A stretch of 35,620 nt of DNA from Flavobacteriales bacterium UBA7612. Its GTDB lineage: Bacteria > Bacteroidota > Bacteroidia > Flavobacteriales > Weeksellaceae. Numbering within the stretch: position 1 is the first letter of the stretch; the number at the start of each line of letters is the position of its first letter. The DNA lies in NCBI GenBank assembly GCA_002484335.1, contig DLJQ01000008.1, positions 217,541 through 253,160 on the forward strand, given 5' to 3'. Under the pieces are notes generated by a model that searched no databases, was not told where the DNA came from, and saw only the letters and a program-made list of their open reading frames with translations. Below, in pieces: positions 16,233 through 23,449 of this stretch. The translations under genes were made by a program, and so were the position numbers.

Positions 16233-17557
16233 ATTATCTAAAATTTTTTGTTCTATCTGTAATTTTTAGTTTACCAAACAATACATCTTTTGGTCAAATT
16301 CAAACTATAGATACACTATCTCTTTCAAACTATTTTGAAGAGTTATCTTCCAATGATAAATTTATGGGAAGTGTGAGTTTATTAGCGAATGATAAAATTA
16401 TTTATAGTAAATCATTTGGATATAGTGATATAGAATCAAAAATAAAAGCAAACAATACAACTGATTATAAAATAGGTTCTATTTCTAAGCTTTTTACTTC
16501 TGTACTGATTTTAAAAGCAATTGAAGATAAAAAATTGAATTTAGAAACTAAATTGAGTGATTTTTATCCCAAAATAATAAATGCTAATAAAATAACAATT
16601 AAAAGTTTATTGAACCATTCTAGTGGTATTTATAGCATAACTGATGATGAAGATTACTTAGATTGGAATACAAATAAAATATCAGAACAAGATGTTTTAA
16701 ATAAAATAATGATTCATCAATCTTTGTTTGAGCCAAATTCGAAAAATGAATACAGTAATTCTAATTATATACTTTTATCATTTATATTACAAAAAATATA
16801 TAAAACAGACTATGCTCATATTTTAGAAAAAAATATCATCAAGCCTCTAAAGTTAAAAAACACTTATTTTGGAATTTATAAAAAATCAAAATACACAACT
16901 AATTCTTATAGTTTTGGAAACGGTTGGGTAAAACAAAATGAAACACATTATTCTGTTCCATTAGGAGCAGGAGCAATAATAAGTAATTCGACAGATTTAG
17001 TTTTTTTTATAAATGATTTATTTAATCTGAAAATAATCAATAGAAAAAGTTTAGACACGATGCTAACATTCTCTAATAAATACGGATTAGGTATATTTGA
17101 TATGTCTTTCGAAAATCATTTTGGAGTAGGGCATGATGGAGCAATTGATGGATACAAATCAATTGTGTCGATTTTTCCAAAAGAAAAAGTTTCTTATGCA
17201 GTAGTATCTAATGCATTAAACTATAATATAAATCTTATTTCAAGTACAATTTTAAATGCTATTTTTAATCATACTATTGAAATACCAAGTTTTGATGAAA
17301 TTGTATTTACAGAAAAAGAATTAGATAAATTTCTAGGTGTTTTTTCAGGAAAAGGATTGCCTTTCAAAATTACTATTTCAAAAGAGAATTTAAAGCTTGT
17401 AGCCCAAGCAACAGGACAGGCTTCTTTACCATTAGATGCTATTCAAAAAAACGTTTTTACATTTGATAAAGCAGGTATAAAACTAACATTTAGTGAAAAT
17501 GGAAAAAAAGTAGTTCTTACACAAGCTGGACATGAAATAGAATTAGAAAAAGAATAA
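16229..17557 (+). CDS. Exported serine hydrolase, class C beta-lactamase-like fold
   Basis: Periplasmic hydrolase of 442 residues in the serine beta-lactamase / D-alanyl-D-alanine carboxypeptidase superfamily. The signal peptide covers residues 1-22 (ending SFG before Q). Catalytic motifs are visible: SISK (Ser84, Lys87), YSN (Tyr175 to Asn177), and HDG (302-304) replacing the KTG box, as is common in esterase or peptidase members. A C-terminal beta-rich extension (about 355-442, DKFLGVFSGKGLPFKITIS) resembles the DUF3471-type appendage. It may act on cell-wall peptides or esters; the HDG box speaks against a true beta-lactamase. It overlaps the HAAS gene by 4 bp and is the last gene of the PadR unit. 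Confidence 0.88.
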   Translation: MNYLKFFVLSVIFSLPNNTSFGQIQTIDTLSLSNYFEELSSNDKFMGSVSLLANDKIIYSKSFGYSDIESKIKANNTTDYKIGSISKLFTSVLILKAIEDKKLNLETKLSDFYPKIINANKITIKSLLNHSSGIYSITDDEDYLDWNTNKISEQDVLNKIMIHQSLFEPNSKNEYSNSNYILLSFILQKIYKTDYAHILEKNIIKPLKLKNTYFGIYKKSKYTTNSYSFGNGWVKQNETHYSVPLGAGAIISNSTDLVFFINDLFNLKIINRKSLDTMLTFSNKYGLGIFDMSFENHFGVGHDGAIDGYKSIVSIFPKEKVSYAVVSNALNYNINLISSTILNAIFNHTIEIPSFDEIVFTEKELDKFLGVFSGKGLPFKITISKENLKLVAQATGQASLPLDAIQKNVFTFDKAGIKLTFSENGKKVVLTQAGHEIELEKE

Positions 17558-17605
17558 GAATAAGTAAAATATAACTTTATTTTCAATACAAAATTTTTGA
17601 AAATA

Positions 17606-17634
17606 AAAAAACCAGCATTATATGCTGGTTTTTT
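17606..17634. terminator. Bidirectional terminator between the serine hydrolase and dnaJ
   Basis: A 12-bp perfect stem, A6CCAGCA (17606-17617) with TGCTGGT6 (17623-17634), and the loop TTATA. The flanking A and T runs let it work on both strands for the two convergent operons. Confidence 0.9.
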
Positions 17635-17645
17635 ATACTTTATAT

Positions 17646-18773
17646 TTATTGAAACATATCTTTTACACGTTCAAAAAATGATTTTTCATTTTTCGAAGGC
17701 TCAGGAGAAAAATGATCATCATCTCTCATTTTCTCAAAGAAAGCTTCTTGTTCTTTAGAAAGATGAGTAGGAGTCCAAATGTTTACATGTACAAATAAAT
17801 CTCCTTTACCATAACCATTTAAATCTGGTAAACCTTGACTTTTTAAACGTAAAACTTTTCCTGATTGAGTACCTTTTTCAATCTTGATCTTTACTTTTCC
17901 ATTTACTGTAGGAATTTCTTTAGAAGAACCTAAAATAGCATCAGGAACAGAAACATATAAATCAAAATGAAGGTTGTTACCGTCACGTTTTAGTGTGTCG
18001 TGTTCTTCTTCTTCAATCAAAACAAGTAAATCTCCAGGAACACCATCAAAAGGAGCATCATTACCTTTTCCACGAACTTGTAATTGAATACCTTCTCTTG
18101 CTCCAGCAGGAATTTTAATATCTATTGTTTCTTCAACTTTTATTAAACCTTGGTTATTAGCACCAGATGGAATTTTATCAGCAACCTTACCAACACCTTG
18201 ACATGTAGAACAAGTTGTAGCAGTTTGCATTTGTCCTAAGAAAGTATTTGTAACACGAACTTGTTGACCAGAACCACCACATGTAGGACACGTTTTAGAA
18301 GTAACTCCGTCGGCTTGTTTAAAACGTTTAACTTTCACTTTCTTTTCGCAACCGTTAACCATTTCTTCAAGATTCAGTTTTACACGAATACGTAAATCGG
18401 AACCTTTCATTCTACGAGGACCACGAGATTGACCTCCGCCAAATCCGCCGAAACCTCCGCCTCCGCCAAAAATATCACCGAAATGAGAGAAGATATCTTC
18501 CATATTCATTCCGCCTCCAGCACCGCCAAAACCTCCAGCGCCACCGCCCATTCCAGCATGACCAAATTGATCGTAACGGCTACGTTTTTGTTCGTCGCTT
18601 AATACTTCGTAAGCTTCAGCAGCTTCTTTAAATTTTTCTTCTGCCTCTTTGTCACCAGGATTTTTGTCAGGGTGATATTTTATAGCAAGTTTACGATAAG
18701 CTTTCTTGATGTGTTCTGAAGTTGCAGATTTTTCAACTTCTAATATTTCGTAATAATCTCTTTTAGATGACAT
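17646..18773 (-). CDS. dnaJ: Chaperone DnaJ with a reduced zinc finger
   Basis: Hsp40 co-chaperone of 375 residues that delivers substrates to DnaK and stimulates its ATPase. The J domain covers residues 1-70 with HPD at 34-36, followed by a Gly/Phe region (about 75-120). The cysteine-rich region has only two CxxCxGxG repeats, at Cys162/Cys165 (CPTCGGSG) and Cys188/Cys191 (CSTCQGVG). The usual first and fourth repeats are replaced by KVKRFKQADGVTSK and KVADKIPSGANNQ, so one of the two zinc centres is missing. The C-terminal substrate-binding domains (PAGAREGIQLQVRGKGND .. GKGDLFVHVNIWTP) are complete. It lies 18 bp after grpE, forming a grpE-dnaJ operon. Confidence 0.96.
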   Translation of the reverse strand: MSSKRDYYEILEVEKSATSEHIKKAYRKLAIKYHPDKNPGDKEAEEKFKEAAEAYEVLSDEQKRSRYDQFGHAGMGGGAGGFGGAGGGMNMEDIFSHFGDIFGGGGGFGGFGGGQSRGPRRMKGSDLRIRVKLNLEEMVNGCEKKVKVKRFKQADGVTSKTCPTCGGSGQQVRVTNTFLGQMQTATTCSTCQGVGKVADKIPSGANNQGLIKVEETIDIKIPAGAREGIQLQVRGKGNDAPFDGVPGDLLVLIEEEEHDTLKRDGNNLHFDLYVSVPDAILGSSKEIPTVNGKVKIKIEKGTQSGKVLRLKSQGLPDLNGYGKGDLFVHVNIWTPTHLSKEQEAFFEKMRDDDHFSPEPSKNEKSFFERVKDMFQ

Positions 18774-18791
18774 TTTTTTTAATTCTTAATT

Positions 18792-19349
18792 TTATAGTCC
18801 AACAACAACTTTTGCATAACGTACAACTACGTCATTCAATAAATAACCTGTTTCTACAACATCAACAATTTTACCTTTTAAATCCTCTGTTGGAGCAGGG
18901 ATTTGAGTAATTGCTTCGTGGAAATCAGTATTAAAATCGTCGCCAGCCTTTACTTCCATTTCTTTTAGACCTTTAGCACGTAAAGTCTCAGTTAATTTAT
19001 TACTAATCAACTCAACTCCTTGGTATAAAGTATCATCTTCAGATTTCTGAATTTGATTTAATGCACGTCCAAAATCATCTAAAACAGGTAATAAAGATGT
19101 AATCACCTCTTTGTTAGCTGTCTTAAAAGTATCGATACGCTCGCGAGAAGTACGCTTCTTGAAGTTATCAAACTCAGCAAATAAACGTAAGTATTGATCT
19201 TTTTCTTTTGCTAATTGCTCTTTTACAATTTCTAATTCTGACTTTCCGACAGTCTCATTCTCTTTTTGATCTGAATTATTTTCAGTATCTTGAACGTTAT
19301 CTTGTAGATTTTCGTTCTCTAATTCTTCATTTATATTTTGTTCAGACAT
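18792..19349 (-). CDS. grpE: Nucleotide exchange factor GrpE
   Basis: Releases ADP from DnaK, completing the chaperone cycle. With the start ATG at 19347-19349 (MSEQNINEELENENLQ) the protein has 185 residues, the normal size. It has an acidic N terminus, a long coiled coil (about 48-100, LEIVKEQLAKEKDQYLRLFAEFDNF), the signature FDNFKKRTSRERIDTFKTA, and a beta domain at the C terminus ending in VVVRYAKVVVGL. The frame stays open upstream to 19577, but that part overlaps repeat copy B and gives an unlikely basic leader, so the shorter form is preferred. An alternative ATG giving MRIGKLFDSI lies near 19400. It is co-transcribed with dnaJ. Confidence 0.94.
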   Translation of the reverse strand: MSEQNINEELENENLQDNVQDTENNSDQKENETVGKSELEIVKEQLAKEKDQYLRLFAEFDNFKKRTSRERIDTFKTANKEVITSLLPVLDDFGRALNQIQKSEDDTLYQGVELISNKLTETLRAKGLKEMEVKAGDDFNTDFHEAITQIPAPTEDLKGKIVDVVETGYLLNDVVVRYAKVVVGL

Positions 19350-19489
19350 ATTCTTAGTTGTTTTGTTTCTGATAGAATCAAATAGTTTGCCAATGCGCAT
19401 AGTGTGTCTTTTTGTCAGAATTCTATTTCTGAAAGCAGTTGCGAAATTAAGAAAATTATAATTAATGTAACCTTCATAATTATTTTTAC
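19350..19489 (-). promoter_or_regulatory. grpE upstream region with one inverted repeat
   Basis: This spacer holds the dyad TCAGAA-TTCTAT-TTCTGA (19415-19432), a 6+6 inverted repeat about 70 bp before the grpE ATG and a possible heat-shock operator. I found no exact TAnnTTTG element on the minus strand. It borders repeat copy B. The remaining stretch 19616-19814 on the other side of the repeat shows no gene or clear hairpin. Confidence 0.3.
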
Positions 19490-19615
19490 AATTTGGGCAA
19501 TCCCTTCGGGCCGCGCTTTTCGTTTCAATCTTTTTTTGATTGGTCATTGCATTGAGCGAATGTCGAAATGTATCCAATCAAAAAAGGATTTCCTCTTCAA
19601 TCGCTATTGCAAATT
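19490..19615 (+). repeat. Dispersed structured intergenic element, copy B
   Basis: The left end AATTTG (19490-19495) and right end CAAATT (19610-19615) are inverted, and GCAAT pairs with ATTGC just inside. The left box has CCCTTCGGG and CGTTTCAATC; the right box has GGATTTCCTCTTCAATC. The central stem TTTTTTGATTGG (19532-19543) / CCAATCAAAAAA (19574-19585) is a perfect 12-bp helix. Loop 19551-19573 is almost identical to loop 5999-6021 of copy A (21 of 23 positions). It has no credible gene of its own; an open frame across it is an accident of the repeat. Confidence 0.87.
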
Positions 19616-19814
19616 AAGATTTGGGATGTTAGATTTTAGGAATAGATTATTTTTAATAAATTTTCTATTTTGTTAAGTTTTTATAAATAACTGTTTTATG
19701 TCAAATGGAGTGATTTTTTTCGAAAAGAAAAAGCAGAAAAATTCTATCGAAATCTAAGACAGAAAAAACTTTATTTATTATGTTTTATTGAGTTTTTAGA
19801 AATATTATTCTTCA

Positions 19815-20396
19815 TTATTTTCTTACAAATATCTGTCTGTAATATTTGTTTAGCAAACCGTTTTCAGAATTTTGTTCAAGTATTAATTTTTCAACTCTCG
19901 GTTTTAATGTTTCATATTCGTTTTGTTGAATTTTTGTTCGATTTTCAATACTTCCTAAAAATACCATTTTATAAAAAGGGTTTTCAGAATCTAATTCGCA
20001 AGCTCTGCATAATAATTCTTGGCCTAATTCTTCTAATTCATCATAATCACCAAACTCATAAGGGAAAATTGAAATGGTATATCCTGTTATAAAATTAAAC
20101 TCAGCTAAATTTTTAAATTTTTCAATCCCTAATTTTAATTCTTTATTCAGTTCTATATTTAAATTTTCATTTTTAATAATTGTAAAATTACCATTCACAT
20201 CTTCAATCATTGACCAGAGAAAAAAGAAATAATATTTCCAAATTTTAAAATTTGTGGGATTTAAGTTTAAAAGAGATTTATAACTTATAAATGCTTCATT
20301 ATATTTTTCTTTAGATTCAAGAATAAATATTTTTTCAAGATTTTTTTCCATTATGTCTTCTAAGATAAATTTTGAATTAATATTTGCTAATATCAT
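19815..20396 (-). CDS. Hypothetical protein with a TPR-like N-terminal pair of helices
   Basis: Unrecognised cytoplasmic protein of 193 residues, without signal peptide or membrane segment. Near the N terminus EKIFILESKEKYNEAFISYKSLLNLNPTNFKIWKYY has the pattern of a tetratricopeptide-like repeat. The rest is mostly helical, Glu- and Phe-rich, with FDYELEELGQELL-type helices, and ends RQIFVRK. The frame opens with TTG at 20420, overlapping the previous gene; the ATG at 20394-20396, 11 bp after that gene's stop, is the better start. It is probably co-transcribed with the gene at 20408-20818. The pair resembles orphan immunity or accessory genes in Bacteroidota, but that is only context; no function is assigned. 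Confidence 0.7.
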   Translation of the reverse strand: MILANINSKFILEDIMEKNLEKIFILESKEKYNEAFISYKSLLNLNPTNFKIWKYYFFFLWSMIEDVNGNFTIIKNENLNIELNKELKLGIEKFKNLAEFNFITGYTISIFPYEFGDYDELEELGQELLCRACELDSENPFYKMVFLGSIENRTKIQQNEYETLKPRVEKLILEQNSENGLLNKYYRQIFVRK

Positions 20397-20407
20397 TTTG
20401 TATGGGG

Positions 20408-20818
20408 TTATTTTTCCCAAGGATTTTTCATTTTTTCGAAATCAACCCATTCTTTTAATTTTGAAATTAAGCTAATTCCTGCAAAAGTGATAGTGTCTTC
20501 GTGAGTAATATAAATTACCCAATCTCCATTTTTGTTTGTAATGAATTTATCTGAACCAGAAATTTTTTCAATTTCAATCTTCTCTAAGGTAAACTTTTCA
20601 TTGAAGTCATTTAAAACAATTATTGTTTCATTTTTTGTTTGAATAAAATTTTCAATAATTTTAATGTCATAGTTTTCTTTTAGCTTAGTATAATTAAAAT
20701 AACATATTTCATTGTTTAAATTGACATCAATCGGATCATCTAAAGGAATCCAAAAAAATGGAATATTAATTTTCCATTTTTCATATAATTTTTTTTCTAT
20801 TGTCAAATAATTTATCAT
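20408..20818 (-). CDS. Hypothetical protein, immunity-like
   Basis: Unrecognised protein of 136 residues, acidic and rich in aromatic residues, with no signal or membrane segment. It alternates beta-type segments (ENETIIVLNDFNEKFTL-like, NKNGDWVIYITHEDTITFAGISLI) with a C-terminal helix (LISKLKEWVDF), a size and texture similar to small immunity proteins of polymorphic toxin systems. No toxin gene is adjacent. It ends 11 bp before the ATG of the gene at 19815-20396, so the two are likely one unit. The stretch 20819-21011 is AT-rich and appears empty. Confidence 0.7.
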   Translation of the reverse strand: MINYLTIEKKLYEKWKINIPFFWIPLDDPIDVNLNNEICYFNYTKLKENYDIKIIENFIQTKNETIIVLNDFNEKFTLEKIEIEKISGSDKFITNKNGDWVIYITHEDTITFAGISLISKLKEWVDFEKMKNPWEK

Positions 20819-21011
20819 TTTTAGTTTTTTTGATTTCTAAAAATTATTTTATTAATAATTAAACTTAAAAATATTGAAAATTAATAAAATTTAAAAACTA
20901 GTGGATGTTCTTATTTATAATAAAGATAATCCTTCAAAAAATAGCTTTTAAAAAAATGTGATTTTGTATCAAAAAATATAGTTGTGCAATAGTTAGCGAT
21001 ATTAACGGGGG

Positions 21012-22319
21012 TTATTTATTAAGGATTCCTCTATTATTACTATCTAATAAAAATTGTTCAATTTTTTCATTTTCAAATCCACAATAATTCAATATACAGC
21101 AAATAAGTAAAATACGTAGTTCTTTTGTTATTAGATAAAGTTCATAACCATCTAAGGTTTTAGGCTTTTCACTTTTATTCATGAAATGTGAATAATAATT
21201 ACGAGAGTCTACAACAACTTGAATATCGATTTTTAATTTATTAATAAATTGTATGTTGTTGAATTCTTTAATAAGAGATTGAAGTCGTTGCCTTAATATC
21301 ATTTGTTTTTGAATTCTAAATCTTGTATGAAAACCTTCTAGAGCTTGTACTATTATTAAAAAGTCTAAACTATCAAAAGTATTAGTAAAACTAATACTTT
21401 TGATAAGATGTTTCTTGATTGGTATTATATTAAAGTTATCACTATACCATTTTTGAATTATTCTTGGGAAATCTGTATTAATTTGAGAGTAATTGAATAA
21501 GAAATAATCATTTTTTGATGTATTATTATTTATTTTTTCTTCTGATTTATAATATAATTTTATTGGATGAAAAATTTTGTTTGATTTAATCATCTGATAT
21601 TGTGATTCATCAATTAGAATAATATTGGATGCTTTTACAGTAGTTAAAGTTGCCAATGATATGAAATTTTCAAATTCAAAGATGTCATGAATAAAATCCT
21701 TAAATGAGACTTCATTTTTCTTATTTATTTTAAAATATGTATATTGTTCTAAAATTTTCTTTTCTGAATAATGTGATTCATTATAATCAACATTTTTTTT
21801 AATTTCTAAAATTGTATTATCGTTTAATATTACTGATGTTATTGGTTTATCGTTTTCTTCATAGTCAATAGAGACATTAATCTTTTTAATTCCTACATTT
21901 TTTTTATTGAATTGAATAGATTTTTTTATAGCTCCAGGATAGCACCAAGTGGTTAATAATGGCATAAGAATTTTTGATGATTTGAATCTCTTATCGTCGA
22001 TATTGTCTATATGAATACCTACTAGGCAATATTGAATATTATAAAATGATAATGAAAATTCACAACCTAAATTTTGTTTTCCTTGTGAAGGAAAACAATT
22101 AATTAGAGATATTTTTTTTGCATCAGATGTTATACCCCAAATTATATCAATAGTTTCCCTTTCTAGAAAATTTATTATTGGATTTTCTGATTTACTAAAA
22201 CTATCAAATAATTCCAACCTAATAGAATTATTAGGTTGATAATTTAATATTCCAGCAATTTTATTGTTAGGATTTGATGATATATACCAATAACCTTTAT
22301 ACTCAAATGATTCATTCAT
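21012..22319 (-). CDS. ApeA-like HEPN-domain anti-phage protein
   Basis: Protein of 435 residues with the look of the ApeA defence family. The N-terminal part (about 1-230, ESFEYKGYWYISSNPNNKIAGILNYQPN) matches the ApeA N-terminal domain pattern of a G-x-W/Y start followed by beta strands. The C-terminal part (about 300-425) is helical and holds the HEPN RNase motif RNYYSH, Arg373 to His378, in VVVDSRNYYSHFMNK. HEPN proteins of this class are thought to cut RNA after phage infection and halt growth. It stands alone as an operon: 193 bp downstream and 250 bp upstream (22320-22569) are without genes. The pocket between two facing repeat copies and its AT-rich codon use fit acquired DNA. Family naming is from pattern memory and needs a profile search. 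Confidence 0.78.
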   Translation of the reverse strand: MNESFEYKGYWYISSNPNNKIAGILNYQPNNSIRLELFDSFSKSENPIINFLERETIDIIWGITSDAKKISLINCFPSQGKQNLGCEFSLSFYNIQYCLVGIHIDNIDDKRFKSSKILMPLLTTWCYPGAIKKSIQFNKKNVGIKKINVSIDYEENDKPITSVILNDNTILEIKKNVDYNESHYSEKKILEQYTYFKINKKNEVSFKDFIHDIFEFENFISLATLTTVKASNIILIDESQYQMIKSNKIFHPIKLYYKSEEKINNNTSKNDYFLFNYSQINTDFPRIIQKWYSDNFNIIPIKKHLIKSISFTNTFDSLDFLIIVQALEGFHTRFRIQKQMILRQRLQSLIKEFNNIQFINKLKIDIQVVVDSRNYYSHFMNKSEKPKTLDGYELYLITKELRILLICCILNYCGFENEKIEQFLLDSNNRGILNK

Positions 22320-22569
22320 TTTCTGAAAATAATTTCTACTAATGAGGTCAAAGCTGTAAGCCTTTAGTAAATTTAATAAAAAAAACAGTTTTTGATGGGT
22401 AAAATAGGGTAGAAGTTCAATTTTTTACTAACCTAAAACAATAGTTTTTTATTATTTTCTAAATTTAAGAAAAAGTCAATATAAAAAGCTTTTGTGGATT
22501 AAAATGTACAAACTTTTAATTTATTGTTTAATCCATTATTTTACTAAAAAGATTTTATCTGGAGTCTTT

Positions 22570-23139
22570 TTAATTTTTTATTATTGGGATTGAGAAAGGA
22601 TTATTATCATTTTTTTCACGAAACAAATCAATTGTGTTAAATTTTGAATTTATTTTACCATACTTGAATTGGAATTTCCTTTTATCAAAATCCTTGAAAT
22701 GAATAGTATCGTTCTTAATTTCATAAAAACCTTTTGTTTTCTCTATTCCGAAACAGATACTTTCGTAAGTGAATTTATTATTTTGTTTTAATTTTATTGT
22801 TGATGTACAATTTGCTGATCCTTTAACTTGTGCAAAGTACAAATTTTTACCTTCAAATTTTTCAAAGTTTATTATTCCTGTTGGTTTTATAATGATTAAA
22901 AGTAAACTTAATGTCATAAATAGGAGCAAAAAGTTTCGCTTTTTATTAGTGAATTTATCTCTGCTTGAAATGTAAACTTGCCTTATCAGTTCAATAGACA
23001 AAATGAAAAATATCATAAAAAGAACAATAAAAATTGGAGAAATTAAAATTCCAAATTCTCCTTCCCAAAAATAACTTGTATTAATTATTAAAAACAATAT
23101 AAGAGTTAATGTAAATTGTAATGGATATTCTTTTATCAC
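22570..23139 (-). CDS. Hypothetical membrane protein
   Basis: Unrecognised protein of 189 residues. Three membrane segments lie at about 8-24, 29-52 and 69-89. A C-terminal beta-rich tail (about 95-189) has TIKLKQNNKFTYESICFGIEK and KGFYEIKNDTIHFKD, a pattern of repeated short strands seen in several Flavobacteriia hypothetical proteins. The two Cys (SANC and SICF) could form a disulphide if the tail is outside the cytoplasm. It is the last gene of the accessory block before repeat copy C. No function assigned; the unit structure with the ApeA-like gene is uncertain because 250 bp separate them. Confidence 0.68.
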   Translation of the reverse strand: MIKEYPLQFTLTLILFLIINTSYFWEGEFGILISPIFIVLFMIFFILSIELIRQVYISSRDKFTNKKRNFLLLFMTLSLLLIIIKPTGIINFEKFEGKNLYFAQVKGSANCTSTIKLKQNNKFTYESICFGIEKTKGFYEIKNDTIHFKDFDKRKFQFKYGKINSKFNTIDLFREKNDNNPFSIPIIKN

Positions 23140-23210
23140 GGTGTTTTTCTAAGGTTGAAGTTAACTTATATATCTATGTAAATATAGGGTACTTTTTTTA
23201 CTATCTAAAT

Positions 23211-23306
23211 TACAAAAACGATTGAAGTGGAAATCCTTTTTACGAAGCCTTTTAGCGAAGTAAAAAGATTGGGAACGAAAAGCGTTTCCCGAAGGGTTTG
23301 CGCAAA
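23211..23306 (-). repeat. Dispersed structured intergenic element, copy C
   Basis: Read on the minus strand it starts TTTGCGCAAACCCTTCGGG (complement of about 23288-23306). It then has the box CGTTCCCAATC and the right box GGATTTCCACTTCAATCG. The central stem is CTTTTTAC (23236-23243) with GTAAAAAG (23260-23267), 8 bp, again unlike the other copies' stems. Outer ends CAAAC and GTTTTTG can pair imperfectly. Shortest of the four copies (about 96 bp). It lies at the edge of the accessory block in the opposite orientation to copy B; nothing else is seen in 23140-23386. Confidence 0.83.
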
Positions 23307-23386
23307 TAATTTTATTTTTTATAAATCTAAAAGAATATGAAATTGAATAACGTTTTTTATAGTTGTTTTGAATATATTTCATAAAA

Positions 23387-23415
23387 AAAACACTTTCTGA
23401 AATAGAAAGTGTTTT
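23387..23415 (-). terminator. Terminator after the TonB-dependent receptor
   Basis: A 12-bp perfect stem (23387-23398 with 23404-23415; AAAACACTTTCT / AGAAAGTGTTTT) and a 5-nt loop. On the minus strand it is followed by a run of eight T. It closes the operon of the M23 peptidase and the receptor. Confidence 0.88.
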
Positions 23416-23449
23416 ATAGAAAATAAATATTTTTTTGATGAATGTATTT

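Noticed and set aside
16229..17557. True class C beta-lactamase (antibiotic resistance)
   Set aside because: The third motif is HDG instead of KTG, and the gene has a C-terminal extension and a PadR/HAAS context, which fit a general serine hydrolase better.
19350..19577. N-terminal extension of GrpE by an open frame up to 19577
   Set aside because: The extension runs into repeat copy B and gives a Cys- and Arg-rich leader unlike any GrpE; the ATG at 19349 gives the normal acidic N terminus and size.
19404..19676. Open frame of about 90 codons on the plus strand over repeat copy B
   Set aside because: It lies over a repeat and the grpE upstream region, and its translation has no recognisable domain or normal composition.
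23161..23382. Open frame of 73 codons on the minus strand over repeat copy C
   Set aside because: It is produced by the structured repeat; its translation is basic and low in complexity, with no promoter or family resemblance.
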